This document shows positions 26,561 through 36,005 of a stretch of DNA of 64,000 bases, piece by piece. Under the pieces are notes generated by a model. The model ran no database searches. It was not told where the DNA came from and saw only the letters and a program-made list of their open reading frames with translations. Each line of letters opens with the position of its first letter. The stretch's first letter is position 1. Location of the stretch: positions 56,226 through 120,225 of the forward strand of contig NZ_FONY01000016.1 of assembly GCF_900113045.1 (NCBI RefSeq), in the 5' to 3' direction. The position numbers and the translations under genes were made by a program. Source of the DNA: Thermoflexibacter ruber (GTDB lineage Bacteria; Bacteroidota; Bacteroidia; Cytophagales; Thermoflexibacteraceae).

Positions 26561-28234
26561 TTACTTAAACTTATTGGGGTGCTTTTCATCAAAATCTGTG
26601 GCATCTTGAAATATTTTAGCCACAGCTAAAATAGTAGCCTCGTCATATAAGTTGCCTAAAAAGGAAATACTTGTCGGCTTACCGTCTTTGAATCCATTAG
26701 GAACAACTACAACAGGGTGCCCTGTGAGGTTGGTAATTGCAGAAAAGTTATTTTGAAAATTAGGAGAAATAAGTACATCATATTGGCTAACGATGGCATC
26801 TATTTCTTCTATCATTTTCATTCTCAAACGATTTGCGTTTATATATTCTACCGCAGGAATAAAGCGAGCCGCACGAAAAAAGTTAGACCAGCTATTCTTA
26901 CTTTGTTGCACCAATAGCTCATCTTGGTCTGTACGAGTAAGTTCATCAAAAGCCGCCGCCGCCTCAGACATCAAGATTACATTGATGATATTGGTAGGGA
27001 CGGAAGTTTGAAAATTGACAGGCTGTATATCTGCACCTAATTTTTTCAAGGTTTCTATGGTTTGGAGTTCTATACTTGCCTCTTTGAGGCTATCAAAGTT
27101 ATTTTTCAGATAGCCTATTTGTAATTTTTTGAAATCAACTTTCCCTGTATAATTAAAAGGAAAGTCTTTGACTGTTTTGTCCTTGCCGTCTGTTCCTCTG
27201 ATGACGTCAAAAACTATTGCTGCATCTTCTGCACTGCGCGTAATAGGTCCGATTTTGTCTAAACTCCAACTCAAAGCCATTGCCCCATATCGACTTACCC
27301 TGCCAAAAGTAGGACGTAAACCTGTTGTTCCACAGCGAGTTGAAGGCGAAACGATAGACCCCCAAGTTTCTGTACCTATGCTAAAAGGTACTAAACCCGC
27401 TGCGGTAGCCGATGCAGAGCCTGCTGACGAACCACTCGAGCCTTGCTTCAAATCCCAAGGATTTTTTGTTTTCCCTCCAAACCAAACATCTCCCATAGCT
27501 AACTCTCCTAAGGTAAGTTTAGCTACCATCACTGCGCCGGCCGCTTCTAACTTACTTACTACTGTGGCTATCTGGTCAATGACTTGCTCTTTGTGCGAAC
27601 CAGCCCCCCAAGTAGTTTTAGTGTTAGGAACTGCCAATAAGTCCTTGATGCCGTAGGGAATCCCGTGTAGTATGCCTCTGTATTTGCCCTGTCGGATTTC
27701 CTCATCTGCTTGCTTAGCTTGCTTGATAGCAATTTCCTCTGTTAGAGAAACTATGCACTGCAAAGTATCTCCCCAAGTTTTAATGCGTTGGAGAAAAAAC
27801 TGAGTCAGTTCCAAGGAAGTGATTTTCTTATTCTTAATCAAGGAAGCTAATTGAGGAATAGAATAAAAAGCCAAGTCATTTTTATTTTGAGGTAGTTTTA
27901 CATCGTTTGGAATGAGCCAATTAACTGGCTTTTGAATGGGGTTAATTTTCTTCCCTACGGGCAGAGGGTCAAAAAGTAAAGCAGGACTTTCCCAATTTTT
28001 CAAAGATTGCTTGTGTATGGCTTGATAAATACGCAAATACAGAGCGACATCGCTCAGGGCAGAATCTCGCTCACTTTCCGTAAATTGCAAATCAAGTAAT
28101 CGCTCTGCTTTTTGCAAGTGTTCTTTTTCTATGGTATTTTGAGCAAAAGCAGGCAATCCCAAAAGAAGGGATATGAATAAGAGAAGGGGGTAATACCTAC
28201 TAAAACAAGTCTTTGAAAATAGGTAAGTTATCAT
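26561..28234 (-). CDS. Secreted amidase-signature enzyme
   Basis: This 557-aa protein has a signal peptide (YYPLLLFISLLLGLPAFAQ). The amidase-signature core follows: catalytic K197 in GIPYGIKDLLAV, the Gly/Ser-rich GSSGSSAGSA block (265-274) holding the cis-serine, and nucleophile S293 in GTETWGSIVSP. It hydrolyses an amide or ester outside the cytoplasm. The gene follows gatC by 53 bp, and GatA belongs to the same superfamily, but the signal peptide and the 557-aa length argue against its being GatA. Substrate is unknown. Confidence 0.88.
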   Translation of the reverse strand: MITYLFSKTCFSRYYPLLLFISLLLGLPAFAQNTIEKEHLQKAERLLDLQFTESERDSALSDVALYLRIYQAIHKQSLKNWESPALLFDPLPVGKKINPIQKPVNWLIPNDVKLPQNKNDLAFYSIPQLASLIKNKKITSLELTQFFLQRIKTWGDTLQCIVSLTEEIAIKQAKQADEEIRQGKYRGILHGIPYGIKDLLAVPNTKTTWGAGSHKEQVIDQIATVVSKLEAAGAVMVAKLTLGELAMGDVWFGGKTKNPWDLKQGSSGSSAGSASATAAGLVPFSIGTETWGSIVSPSTRCGTTGLRPTFGRVSRYGAMALSWSLDKIGPITRSAEDAAIVFDVIRGTDGKDKTVKDFPFNYTGKVDFKKLQIGYLKNNFDSLKEASIELQTIETLKKLGADIQPVNFQTSVPTNIINVILMSEAAAAFDELTRTDQDELLVQQSKNSWSNFFRAARFIPAVEYINANRLRMKMIEEIDAIVSQYDVLISPNFQNNFSAITNLTGHPVVVVPNGFKDGKPTSISFLGNLYDEATILAVAKIFQDATDFDEKHPNKFK

Positions 28235-28287
28235 ATATGGCTTATTTGATTTTATTGAGTTGAAACATTCGGCAGCTAAGTTAGCAG

Positions 28288-28575
28288 TTAATCTACCACT
28301 TTGGGTACTCTGAAATAGTCTGCATCTTTTTTAGGAGCATTCAGCAGACCTTTTTCATGGCTAAGAGGTGGTAGTACTATATCGTCCCTAAAAGCATTAA
28401 CCTCTTCGGTAAGGTGCGTTAGAGGCTCTACATTGGTAGTATCTACCTCCTCTAACTTTTGTACCCAAGCGATGATTTCATTTAAGCTATCTATCATTTT
28501 CTGCTCGTCTTGTTCTGTAATCTCCAAACGAGAAAGATGGGCTATTTTTTGTAAAGTTTCCTTGTTTATTTGCAT
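28288..28575 (-). CDS. gatC: Glu/Asp-tRNA amidotransferase subunit C
   Basis: This 95-aa protein opens MQINKETLQKIAHLSRLEI, the usual GatC start, followed by DSLNEIIAWVQKLEEVDTTNVEPLTHL and the conserved FRDDIV end. GatC holds the GatA and GatB subunits together in the enzyme that converts mischarged Glu-tRNA(Gln)/Asp-tRNA(Asn). Size is normal. gatA and gatB are not in the window; the adjacent amidase is exported and is not the partner. It is 42 bp after clpS on the same strand. Confidence 0.93.
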   Translation of the reverse strand: MQINKETLQKIAHLSRLEITEQDEQKMIDSLNEIIAWVQKLEEVDTTNVEPLTHLTEEVNAFRDDIVLPPLSHEKGLLNAPKKDADYFRVPKVVD

Positions 28576-28617
28576 GACCCGATAATCAAAACTATTTTAA
28601 TTCATATTGTATTTAGC

Positions 28618-28905
28618 TTAGTCAATAATCTCTGCCGAGATGCCTCTATCACAAATGGCGGTTCGCATAGGCAACAACTCATCAAAAGAACCGTTTTTCA
28701 CCACATATTTCCCCTTGGTGTGAATAATCCAAGCGCACTGCTCTGCCTGCTCGTAAGTATGCCCACATACCTCTACCAATGTTTCTATCACATGGTCAAA
28801 AGTATTGACATCATCATTAAAAACCATCAACTTTTTCAAGTCGAGTTCTTCTGTGATAATATCCTCTATTTCTAAGGTTTCAACTTGTCCAAAATTGAGT
28901 ATCAT
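28618..28905 (-). CDS. clpS: ATP-dependent Clp protease adaptor ClpS
   Basis: This 95-aa protein uses ATG at 28905 (MILNFGQVETLEI); a TTG 12 bp upstream could extend it but is less likely. The conserved core VFNDDVNTFDHVIETLVEVCGHTYEQAEQCAWIIHTKG has the DxN and helix that bind N-degron side chains and dock to the ClpA/ClpC N-domain. Downstream AICDRGISAEII completes the fold. It should deliver N-end-rule substrates to the Clp protease. It follows mazG by 84 bp and precedes gatC. Confidence 0.93.
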   Translation of the reverse strand: MILNFGQVETLEIEDIITEELDLKKLMVFNDDVNTFDHVIETLVEVCGHTYEQAEQCAWIIHTKGKYVVKNGSFDELLPMRTAICDRGISAEIID

Positions 28906-28989
28906 AAGCAAAAACAAATTATGTCAGCTAAAATTTAGCAATTAGTTTTACACTGCAAATTTAGGCAATTCATGTTAAATTCGCTAAAA

Positions 28990-29814
28990 TTATGCAATTT
29001 GATTGCTTTCTAAATTTTTTGCCCTTTCCCAATACTCGTCCATCTCGGCTAAACTCATTTCTTCTAACTTTTTGCCGTCTTTTTTACTTTCCCTTTCTAA
29101 GAAATTGAACCGATGAATAAACTTGCGATTGGTTTTTTCTAAGGCAGTTTCGGGATTGATGTGCATAAATCTTGCGTAGTTTATCAAGGCAAAAATCAAA
29201 TCGCCAAACTCTTCTTCTGCTTTTTCTTTGTCTATCTGCTCATCGGGGAGATGTTGGTAGGTTTCTTTAAATTCTTGGAGTTCTTCTTCTACTTTTTCCC
29301 AAACTTGCTGCCTATTGTCCCAATCAAAACCTACGCCTCTTGCTTTTTCTTGGATTCTCATGGCTTTGACCATAGCAGGGAGCGAAGTAGGTACGCCTCC
29401 TAAGACCGTATTTTCTACTTTTTTTCCGTTTTTCTCTTGGAGTTTTATCACTTCCCAATTTCTTTTTACGGCTTCTTCGTCTTCTGCTTTTACTTCTCCG
29501 TAGATATGCGGGTGGCGGCGAATGAGCTTTTCTGCTAAGTGATGAATAACCTCTGCTATGTCAAAAGCCTGATTTTCAGAAGCAATTTTGGCATAAAAAA
29601 TAATATGCAGAAAAATATCTCCTAATTCATTTTTGATTTCTTGCCAATCTTCGTTGAGTATAGCATCGGAAAGCTCATAAGTTTCCTCAATAGTCAGATG
29701 CCTGAGCGAGTGAATAGTCTGCTTTCTGTCCCAAGGACATTGCTCACGTAACTCATTCATAATTTGCAAGATACGCTGGAAAGCAAAGCTATATTTTTCG
29801 TCTGTTGGATTCAT
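28990..29814 (-). CDS. mazG: Nucleoside triphosphate pyrophosphohydrolase MazG
   Basis: This 274-aa protein has two MazG domains. The first carries LREQCPWDRKQTIHSLRHLTIEETYELSDAI with the EExxE metal site and ELGDIFLHIIFYAKI (ExxD). The second has KVEEELQEF with EEFGDLIFALINYARF. It should cleave NTPs and dNTPs to monophosphate and pyrophosphate, cleaning up aberrant nucleotides or damping the stringent response. The length is usual. It is the first gene of a probable mazG-clpS-gatC-amidase run. Confidence 0.93.
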   Translation of the reverse strand: MNPTDEKYSFAFQRILQIMNELREQCPWDRKQTIHSLRHLTIEETYELSDAILNEDWQEIKNELGDIFLHIIFYAKIASENQAFDIAEVIHHLAEKLIRRHPHIYGEVKAEDEEAVKRNWEVIKLQEKNGKKVENTVLGGVPTSLPAMVKAMRIQEKARGVGFDWDNRQQVWEKVEEELQEFKETYQHLPDEQIDKEKAEEEFGDLIFALINYARFMHINPETALEKTNRKFIHRFNFLERESKKDGKKLEEMSLAEMDEYWERAKNLESNQIA

Positions 29815-29856
29815 GTTGTTAGCAAAGGGTTTTGTGATAGTAAAAGTAGGAGATTA

Positions 29857-29890
29857 TTTGATAATTAGTTCCAGATTTTTACTATTTTTG
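29857..29890 (+). promoter_or_regulatory. Promoter of the M1 peptidase gene
   Basis: TTTG (29857-29860), a 22-nt spacer and a perfect TATTTTTG (29883-29890). The predicted start near 29895 leaves a leader of about 28 nt before the ATG at 29923. Confidence 0.6.
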
Positions 29891-29922
29891 ATGAATCATA
29901 TTTTATTTATTCTAATGCTTTT

Positions 29923-32121
29923 ATGAAAAAACAAGTTGTTTTATTTCTAATGTGCTGTGGAATGGTGGTGAATCTTTTTGCCCAAACGCCCAAAGTACCT
30001 TATACAAGTTCTAAGTTTGAACAGTTAGGTGCAGAACTGCCCTCCCCTAACAATACACGCATGGCAGATGGCTCTCCTGGACATGAATATTGGCAAAATC
30101 GCGCTGATTATAATATCAAAGTGGAGTTAGACGATGAGAAACAAAGCATCAAAGCCTCAGAAACCATTACCTATACCAATAACTCGCCCAAAGATTTGCC
30201 TTATTTGTGGGTGCAATTAGACCAAAACCTATTTGATAAGCAGTCAGATACTTACAAAAGTTTGACTTATTCCTTAGAGGACAATTTTGGCTTGTTTATG
30301 TTTATAGAGTACATGCGCCGCACCAATTTTGACGGAGGGTATCAGATTCTTTCTGTCAAAGACAAATTGGGTAAGCCCTTGAAATTCACTATTCAGCGTA
30401 CGATGATGCGTATAGACTTACCTACTCCACTTAAAGCCAAAGGAGGCATCGTAAGTTTTTCTATAGATTGGTCTTTCAATATCACCGATGCGGCAGCAGA
30501 CCCTATTTATACGCGTTCAGGTTTTGAGTTTTTTGAAAAAGATAAAAATTATGTGTATGAAATCGCCCAATGGTTTCCAAGAATGGCTGTTTACAGCGAT
30601 GTAAGAGGGTGGCAACACAAGCAATTCATGGGAAGAGGTGAGTTTGCCCTGCCTTTTGGCAACTATGAGGTAGCGATTACCGTACCTGCTGACCACATCG
30701 TAGCAGCAACAGGAGAACTACAAAATCCGCTTGCCGTGCTTTCCCCTGAGCATCTCAAACGCTTAGAACAAGCCAAAACAGCCCAAGAACCCGTTTTTAT
30801 TGTAAGCCAGAAAGAAGCAGAAGAAGCAGAAAAGAAGAAAGCAAATACAAAGAAAACTTGGATTTATAAAGCCCAGAATGTCAGAGATTTTGCTTGGGCA
30901 AGCTCTCGCAAATTTATTTGGGACGCTATGCAAGTAAGCGTAGAGGGCAAAAAAGTATGGGCAATGTCCTACTATCCCAAAGAAGGCAATCCCCTGTGGG
31001 AAAGAACTTCCACCAAAGTAGTTGCTCATACGTTAAAAGTTTACTCCAAGCATAGTATAGCCTATCCTTACCCTGTGGCAATTTCTGTGCATGGACCTGT
31101 AGGAGGCATGGAATACCCCATGATTAGTTTTAACAATCAGGGCAGACCTAATCCAGACGGCACTTATGATAAAAAAACCGAAGCGGCTACTATCTCCGTG
31201 ATTATCCACGAAGTAGGGCATAACTTTTTCCCTATGATAGTCAATTCTGACGAAAGGCAGTGGACATGGATGGACGAAGGTTTAAATTCATTTTTACAGT
31301 ATTTAGCAGAAAAAGAATGGGATAAAGATTTTCCTTCGCAAAGTGGTCCCGCAAAGAAAATCGTTTCCTATATGAAAGGCGACCCTAAAAAGTTAGTCCC
31401 TATTATGACCAACTCTGAGCAAATAGACTTGATGCAGTTCGGACCCAATGCGTACAGCAAACCTGCTACTGCCCTGAATGTTTTGAGGGAAACCGTCATG
31501 GGCAGGGAACTTTTTGACTATGCCTTCAAAGAATACTCCCGCCGTTGGGCTTTCAAGCACCCTGAACCTGCTGACTTTTTCCGCTCTATGGAAGATGCCT
31601 CCGCCATGGATTTGGATTGGTTTTGGAGAGGTTGGTTCTTTGGCACAGAGCCTGTAGATATTTCTTTGGACAGTGTATTTTTTTACAAAACACCTGACAA
31701 TAAGAATGTAAGCGAAAATGGAAATATCAAAATGAAAAACATTAACCCATTTATTTACACCAATATCAAGGGAATCTTAGGGGCAGATGCAAATAAAGCA
31801 CTGAATGAAAATGTATATTTGTACGGCTTGCATCTCAGCAATGTAGGAGGGCTAATTTCCCCTGTGATTATTCAGGTGAATTACAAAGACGGCACAAGCG
31901 AAATCATTAGACTTCCTGCGGAAATTTGGCGATACAATCCAGAGAATATTACCAAAGTGATTCACTTGCCCAAAGAGGTAAGCTCATTTGCTCTTGACCC
32001 CCACTTGGAAACGGCGGATATAGATGAGGCAAATAATCACTTCCCAAGAAAGCAGATGCCTTCTCAATTTGACAAAATCAAGAATGGGGCAAACGCTGGC
32101 ATAGAAGAAGAGGAAGATTAA
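29923..32121 (+). CDS. Secreted M1-family metallopeptidase
   Basis: This 732-aa protein has a signal peptide (LFLMCCGMVVNLFAQ). The zinc site is HEVGH at 429-433 with the third ligand E452 in WMDEGLNSF, the exact HExxH-x18-E spacing of M1 aminopeptidases. An N-terminal beta-sandwich (KVELDDEKQSIKASETITY) precedes the catalytic domain, and the substrate-anchoring GPVGGMEYP (GxMEN-like, with Tyr for Asn) comes before the zinc motif. The ~280-residue C-terminal part is not a standard ERAP-type domain. It probably trims peptides in the periplasm. There is no T9SS tail. Confidence 0.9.
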   Translation: MKKQVVLFLMCCGMVVNLFAQTPKVPYTSSKFEQLGAELPSPNNTRMADGSPGHEYWQNRADYNIKVELDDEKQSIKASETITYTNNSPKDLPYLWVQLDQNLFDKQSDTYKSLTYSLEDNFGLFMFIEYMRRTNFDGGYQILSVKDKLGKPLKFTIQRTMMRIDLPTPLKAKGGIVSFSIDWSFNITDAAADPIYTRSGFEFFEKDKNYVYEIAQWFPRMAVYSDVRGWQHKQFMGRGEFALPFGNYEVAITVPADHIVAATGELQNPLAVLSPEHLKRLEQAKTAQEPVFIVSQKEAEEAEKKKANTKKTWIYKAQNVRDFAWASSRKFIWDAMQVSVEGKKVWAMSYYPKEGNPLWERTSTKVVAHTLKVYSKHSIAYPYPVAISVHGPVGGMEYPMISFNNQGRPNPDGTYDKKTEAATISVIIHEVGHNFFPMIVNSDERQWTWMDEGLNSFLQYLAEKEWDKDFPSQSGPAKKIVSYMKGDPKKLVPIMTNSEQIDLMQFGPNAYSKPATALNVLRETVMGRELFDYAFKEYSRRWAFKHPEPADFFRSMEDASAMDLDWFWRGWFFGTEPVDISLDSVFFYKTPDNKNVSENGNIKMKNINPFIYTNIKGILGADANKALNENVYLYGLHLSNVGGLISPVIIQVNYKDGTSEIIRLPAEIWRYNPENITKVIHLPKEVSSFALDPHLETADIDEANNHFPRKQMPSQFDKIKNGANAGIEEEED

Positions 32122-32154
32122 GATTAGAGATGATGTTTGATTACTATTTTGCTT

Positions 32155-32183
32155 AAAAGTCTGGTTTTGCACCAGACTTTTTT
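32155..32183 (+). terminator. Rho-independent terminator after the M1 peptidase gene
   Basis: An 11-bp stem (32155-32165 with 32171-32181), 5-nt loop and an uninterrupted run of Ts. It lies about 35 bp past the stop codon. Confidence 0.9.
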
Positions 32184-32223
32184 GTTGGCTTTGACAAGAG
32201 AATTTGATACAGGAGTTTGTCAT

Positions 32224-32258
32224 TTTGTTTCTTATGAATTTTTATTTCCTTAACTTTG
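32224..32258 (+). promoter_or_regulatory. Promoter of prfA
   Basis: TTTG (32224-32227), a 23-nt spacer and a perfect TAACTTTG (32251-32258). The predicted start near 32262 gives a leader of about 40 nt. Confidence 0.6.
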
Positions 32259-32301
32259 CAAACTTTTTAGTATTGCACAGCAAAACATACGTTTTTTAAC
32301 T

Positions 32302-33375
32302 ATGATAGAGAAATTAGAGGAAATCAAAAGGCGATTTGAGGAAGTAAGCGAGAAAATAGTATCTCCTGACGCTATGTCAGATATGAAAGCATACGCCAAA
32401 CTCAACAAAGAGTACAAAGATTTAGGCAAAATAGTAGATAAATACAAAGCATACAGAAATATTTTAGATAATATTGAGAGTGCCAAAGAGGTACTCAAAA
32501 TGGAGAAAGACCCAGAGTTCCGAGAAATGGCAAAAGAGGAACTCGAGGCACTTAGTCCACAAGCAGAAGAATTGGAAAAACAACTCAAAGAGATGCTTAT
32601 TCCCAAAGACCCCAACGATTCCCGCAATGTGATTTTAGAGATTCGTGCTGGCACAGGTGGCGACGAGGCCGCTCTATTTGCAGGAGATTTGAGCCGTATG
32701 TATCAGCGTTTTGCAGAGAAAATGGGTTGGAAATTTGAGGTCATGGACTATGCAGACGGTACTGCGGGAGGATTCAAAGAGGTAATATGCTCGGTAGTAG
32801 GAGAGGACGTTTATGGTATGCTCAAATACGAGTCTGGCGTGCATCGTGTACAGCGTGTGCCAGATACAGAAACACAGGGAAGAGTACATACTTCTGCGGC
32901 AACGGTGGCTGTCTTGCCAGAAGCTGAGGACGTAGATGTGGAAATTAATCCAGGCGATATAGAAATGCAGACCTCTCGCTCTGGTGGAGCTGGTGGACAA
33001 AATGTCAATAAAGTAGAAACTAAGGTACAACTTACCCACAAACCTACGGGCATAGTAGTAGTGTGCCAAGTAGAGCGTTCTCAGTTAGCCAATAGAGAGC
33101 GTGCTATGCAGATGCTAAGGACAAAGTTGTACGAGTTGGAATACGCTAAAGTGAACAAAGACATCGAGGAGCAACGAAAGTCAATGGTCAAAAGTGGCGA
33201 CCGCTCTGACAAAATTCGCACTTACAACTACCCTCAAAGCAGGGTTACAGACCACCGCATTGGCTATACGGTTTACAACCTCCCTGCCGTTATGGACGGT
33301 GAAATAGGGGACTTCATAGAGCAGTTGCGTATTGCTGAGAATGCAGAGCGTTTGAAAGAGGGCGTAAGTGCTTAA
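32302..33375 (+). CDS. prfA: Peptide chain release factor 1
   Basis: This 357-aa protein has the universal GGQ motif at 231-233 ([16 protein letters not shown]), which triggers peptide release, and the stop-codon-reading PxT-type tripeptide PDT near 187-189 ([16 protein letters not shown]). RF2 would show SPF and a programmed frameshift; neither is present. Domain 1 (residues ~1-110) is the usual helical bundle. It should read UAA and UAG. The gene stands alone between terminators. Confidence 0.97.
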   Translation: MIEKLEEIKRRFEEVSEKIVSPDAMSDMKAYAKLNKEYKDLGKIVDKYKAYRNILDNIESAKEVLKMEKDPEFREMAKEELEALSPQAEELEKQLKEMLIPKDPNDSRNVILEIRAGTGGDEAALFAGDLSRMYQRFAEKMGWKFEVMDYADGTAGGFKEVICSVVGEDVYGMLKYESGVHRVQRVPDTETQGRVHTSAATVAVLPEAEDVDVEINPGDIEMQTSRSGGAGGQNVNKVETKVQLTHKPTGIVVVCQVERSQLANRERAMQMLRTKLYELEYAKVNKDIEEQRKSMVKSGDRSDKIRTYNYPQSRVTDHRIGYTVYNLPAVMDGEIGDFIEQLRIAENAERLKEGVSA

Positions 33376-33393
33376 AAGTAAATAGACAATGTA

Positions 33394-33432
33394 AAAAACC
33401 TTCTAAGATTAAATATTTCTTAGAAGGTTTTT
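33394..33432. terminator. Bidirectional terminator between prfA and the GH32 gene
   Basis: A perfect 15-bp stem (33394-33408 with 33418-33432), 9-nt loop, A-run before and T-run after, ending just before the minus-strand GH32 stop. Confidence 0.9.
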
Positions 33433-33433
33433 C

Positions 33434-34999
33434 TTATTTCCCTAATTCCCAAATGTCCAAATAATTTACTTTTATCTTGCCTCCATTGCTAAATAGGCTC
33501 AGTCCATCACTCTCTTGGTCAGGGAAAATTAAAGAAGTCATAGCTACTTTCCCGCCATTAGCAAAAACCTCTATTGAGCAGTGGTCTAAAAAGATATGTA
33601 AAGTAATTTTTCCGTTTTCTGCTTGCAAAGGGGCTTGGTCTTTAGAGGGAAACTTAGGACTGAAGTCTATCATACCTGAGCGAGTTCTGTCAATATAAAG
33701 TTGTTGATTATTAACGAGATAACCTATTTCAGTAGCCTGTTTTTCGCCTTGTGCGACTCTTATTCCAAACTCTTTGGCATCTTGTAAAAGGACTTCCAAC
33801 TTGATTTCTAAGGCTCTTCCCTCTATGCCGCTCAGTAAATCCGATACATTATCAATTGCTATATTTTCAAAATGATGATGTTTTTGCCTCAAAGTTTCTA
33901 ACTCTTTTACGGGCTGTTGGACTATTCTTATTCCTTCTGGGTATTTTTTAAGAGATAAGCTACGCGGAATAGACATTTGCCCACGCCAAGGCGAGGTAGG
34001 CACATCACCTGCATAAGCCCAGTTGTTCATCCAACCGTACAAGATGGTGCGTTTATCGGGAACATGATTCCAAGGAATGGCAGCGTAAAAGTCTTTACCA
34101 TACTCTAACCAAAGCGTGGTTGTATTAGGATGGTCATTTTTAAATGTTTTGCCGTCAAATTCACCTACGAAATACTGCATTCCTACGTATTTCTCAGTAC
34201 TATCAGGGTGTGCGGCAGAGATAAGTAGTACCCATTTGCTTTTCCCTTTCTCCCAAGGCAATTCTATCAAGGCAGGACATTCCCAAATCATTCTTTGGTT
34301 GCCTGCATTTCCAAACTCACTTAGCAATGTCCACTCTTTTAAGTCCTTAGAGCCATAAAAAAGACATTTAAACTCCGAAGGCAAGACTACTGCCATTATC
34401 CACTGGCCGCTTGCTTCATGCCAAAACACATTAGGGTCGCGGAAATCTTTTTTTCCTAAGTCAAGTACAGGATTTTTTTCATACTTTGTCCAAGTTCTTC
34501 CTTTGTCAGTGCTGTAGGCAATGTGCTGATTTTGTTTGTACGCATCAGGATTTGCCGTGTGATAGTGAGCAGTGTAGATAGCTACCAAAGGCGGATTTTC
34601 TTGCGTACCAAACCCACTGCTATTATTTTTATCTACTACGGCACTTCCAGAGAAAATCATAATACTATCTCGCTCATTTTCAGGAATAGCAATAGGTAAA
34701 TTTTCCCAGTTTACAAAATCTTTGCTTATTGCATGCGCCCAAGTCATGTGTCCCCACTTATCTCCGTATGGATTGTATTGGAAAAATAGATGATATTCCC
34801 CGTCATAATATACCAAACCATTGGGGTCATTCGTCCAATTTTTAGGGGGTGAGTAATGATAAAGCGGTCTAAAATGGCTTTCTACTAATAAGCTGTCCGA
34901 AGTTACAGCATCTTGATTATCAGCATTTTTTTCATTATTACATGCAGATAAAACTATCACCGACAAAGCAATGCTAAGAAGTATTGGAAGTATTTTCAT
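33434..34999 (-). CDS. Glycoside hydrolase family 32 lipoprotein (fructan/sucrose hydrolase)
   Basis: This 521-aa protein has a lipobox (SVIVLSAC, lipid Cys at 20) and should be anchored in an envelope membrane. The GH32 catalytic residues are all visible: nucleophile D58 in WTNDPNG, transition-state D188 in FRDPNV, and acid/base E240 in MIWECPAL. The C-terminal beta-sandwich (LHIFLDHCSIEVFANGGKVA) is typical. It should hydrolyse beta-fructosides such as levan, inulin or sucrose. No SusC/SusD or fructose-use gene is nearby. ATG at 34999 is chosen over TTG at 35008 because the -7 box at 35013 leaves no room for the longer form. Confidence 0.92.
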   Translation of the reverse strand: MKILPILLSIALSVIVLSACNNEKNADNQDAVTSDSLLVESHFRPLYHYSPPKNWTNDPNGLVYYDGEYHLFFQYNPYGDKWGHMTWAHAISKDFVNWENLPIAIPENERDSIMIFSGSAVVDKNNSSGFGTQENPPLVAIYTAHYHTANPDAYKQNQHIAYSTDKGRTWTKYEKNPVLDLGKKDFRDPNVFWHEASGQWIMAVVLPSEFKCLFYGSKDLKEWTLLSEFGNAGNQRMIWECPALIELPWEKGKSKWVLLISAAHPDSTEKYVGMQYFVGEFDGKTFKNDHPNTTTLWLEYGKDFYAAIPWNHVPDKRTILYGWMNNWAYAGDVPTSPWRGQMSIPRSLSLKKYPEGIRIVQQPVKELETLRQKHHHFENIAIDNVSDLLSGIEGRALEIKLEVLLQDAKEFGIRVAQGEKQATEIGYLVNNQQLYIDRTRSGMIDFSPKFPSKDQAPLQAENGKITLHIFLDHCSIEVFANGGKVAMTSLIFPDQESDGLSLFSNGGKIKVNYLDIWELGK

Positions 35000-35012
35000 A
35001 TTTAACAAATAT

Positions 35013-35046
35013 CAAAGTTAAGGACTAAAAAAGTAAGTAGTATCAA
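35013..35046 (-). promoter_or_regulatory. Promoter of the GH32 gene
   Basis: On the minus strand: TTG (35046-35044), a 23-nt spacer and a perfect TAACTTTG (35020-35013). The predicted start near 35009 leaves a leader of only about 10 nt before ATG 34999. Confidence 0.55.
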
Positions 35047-35068
35047 TTTTGCTGAAAGATAGTGTTTA

Positions 35069-35902
35069 TTAATGACTTTCTACTTCTGCTTCTAATTTTT
35101 CATAGTCAAAAAAACCTGTCTTGCTTGCCTGCTCGGCAATTTTATGAGATTCTTCCTTGCCTAAATACTGCTCTATAATGTAATGAGCCACATACAAGAT
35201 AGGAGTCATCAGTATCGCAATTAGGAACTTATAAGAGTAACCTACACTACCTACGGAGAGGATTTCTTTCATTGTCCATTTAGGATTGCCAAAAACATAA
35301 AAAGCAATCGTAATCACTACAAAACTATCTACTAACTGCGAAATGATAGTAGAACCCGTAGCCCTTAGCCAGATTTTCTTACTTCCTGTAATTTTTCTAA
35401 GTCCTTGGAAAACTGTAACATCGAGCATTTGTCCTATGATAAAGGCAGTGAGCGAGCCGATGATGATACCCATGCTTTGATTAAAGATTCTACTAAACGA
35501 CTCATTGATATTCAAGGGATTGCCCGTAGAGTCCTTGCTATTTAGCTCCACCCAAAACTGAGCAGGTGCAAGCGAAGTGATTATCCAAAGCATCACAAAA
35601 ATATAGATGATAAAAATGACCGTAAGCATGGAAATTTTGCGAACGCCCGCTTTACCAAAGTATTCATTGATAATGTCAGTAGTGATAAAAACTACAGGCC
35701 ACATGATTACGCCTGCACTCAGGTTATAATCTAATACACTTCCCAGTATAGGGATTTGAGCAGGAGGCAAGCCAAGCGTAGCCTCTAAGGAAAAAATCTT
35801 TACTCCTACGATTTCGGCTAAAATGGCATTGGTAAGAAATATACCGCACAGTACGATAAATAAATGTGTCTTTTTCTGCTGAATCTGATTAGCTGTTTTC
35901 AA
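35069..35902 (-). CDS. Queuosine precursor transporter (VUT / DUF165 family)
   Basis: This 277-aa inner-membrane protein has about six hydrophobic segments and the family signature WPVVFITTDIINEYFGKAGVRK. Further blocks are FIIGQMLDVTVFQGLR and QLVDSFVVITIAFYVFGNP. E. coli YhhQ, the studied member, imports preQ0/preQ1 for tRNA queuosine synthesis; the substrate here may be the same. No ATG lies at a suitable place, so translation probably begins at TTG 35902 (KTANQIQQKKTHLFIVL). It is upstream of GH32 on the same strand, but GH32 has its own promoter. Confidence 0.88.
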   Translation of the reverse strand: MKTANQIQQKKTHLFIVLCGIFLTNAILAEIVGVKIFSLEATLGLPPAQIPILGSVLDYNLSAGVIMWPVVFITTDIINEYFGKAGVRKISMLTVIFIIYIFVMLWIITSLAPAQFWVELNSKDSTGNPLNINESFSRIFNQSMGIIIGSLTAFIIGQMLDVTVFQGLRKITGSKKIWLRATGSTIISQLVDSFVVITIAFYVFGNPKWTMKEILSVGSVGYSYKFLIAILMTPILYVAHYIIEQYLGKEESHKIAEQASKTGFFDYEKLEAEVESH

Positions 35903-35954
35903 TGGTAAAAATGTAAGATGAATAAAAAAATAACTTAATCAAAAATAAAACAAG

Positions 35955-35984
35955 TTGATAATTTGAAAGGTTTAGCTTAGTTTG
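35955..35984 (+). promoter_or_regulatory. Candidate promoter of the methyltransferase gene
   Basis: TTG (35955-35957), a 19-nt spacer and TTAGTTTG (35977-35984), one mismatch to TAnnTTTG. The predicted start near 35988 leaves an ~18-nt leader before ATG 36006 and excludes the TTG codon at 35982 as a start. Confidence 0.5.
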
Positions 35985-36005
35985 AAAAAAACAATAAATT
36001 TGTGC

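Noticed and set aside
26561..28234. gatA call for the amidase
   Set aside because: It has a clear signal peptide, is longer than usual GatA and has an N-terminal extension; the position beside gatC is not enough.
28906..28917. TTG start for clpS (99 aa)
   Set aside because: ATG 28905 gives MILNFGQ and is a better start; the longer form adds only four hydrophobic residues.
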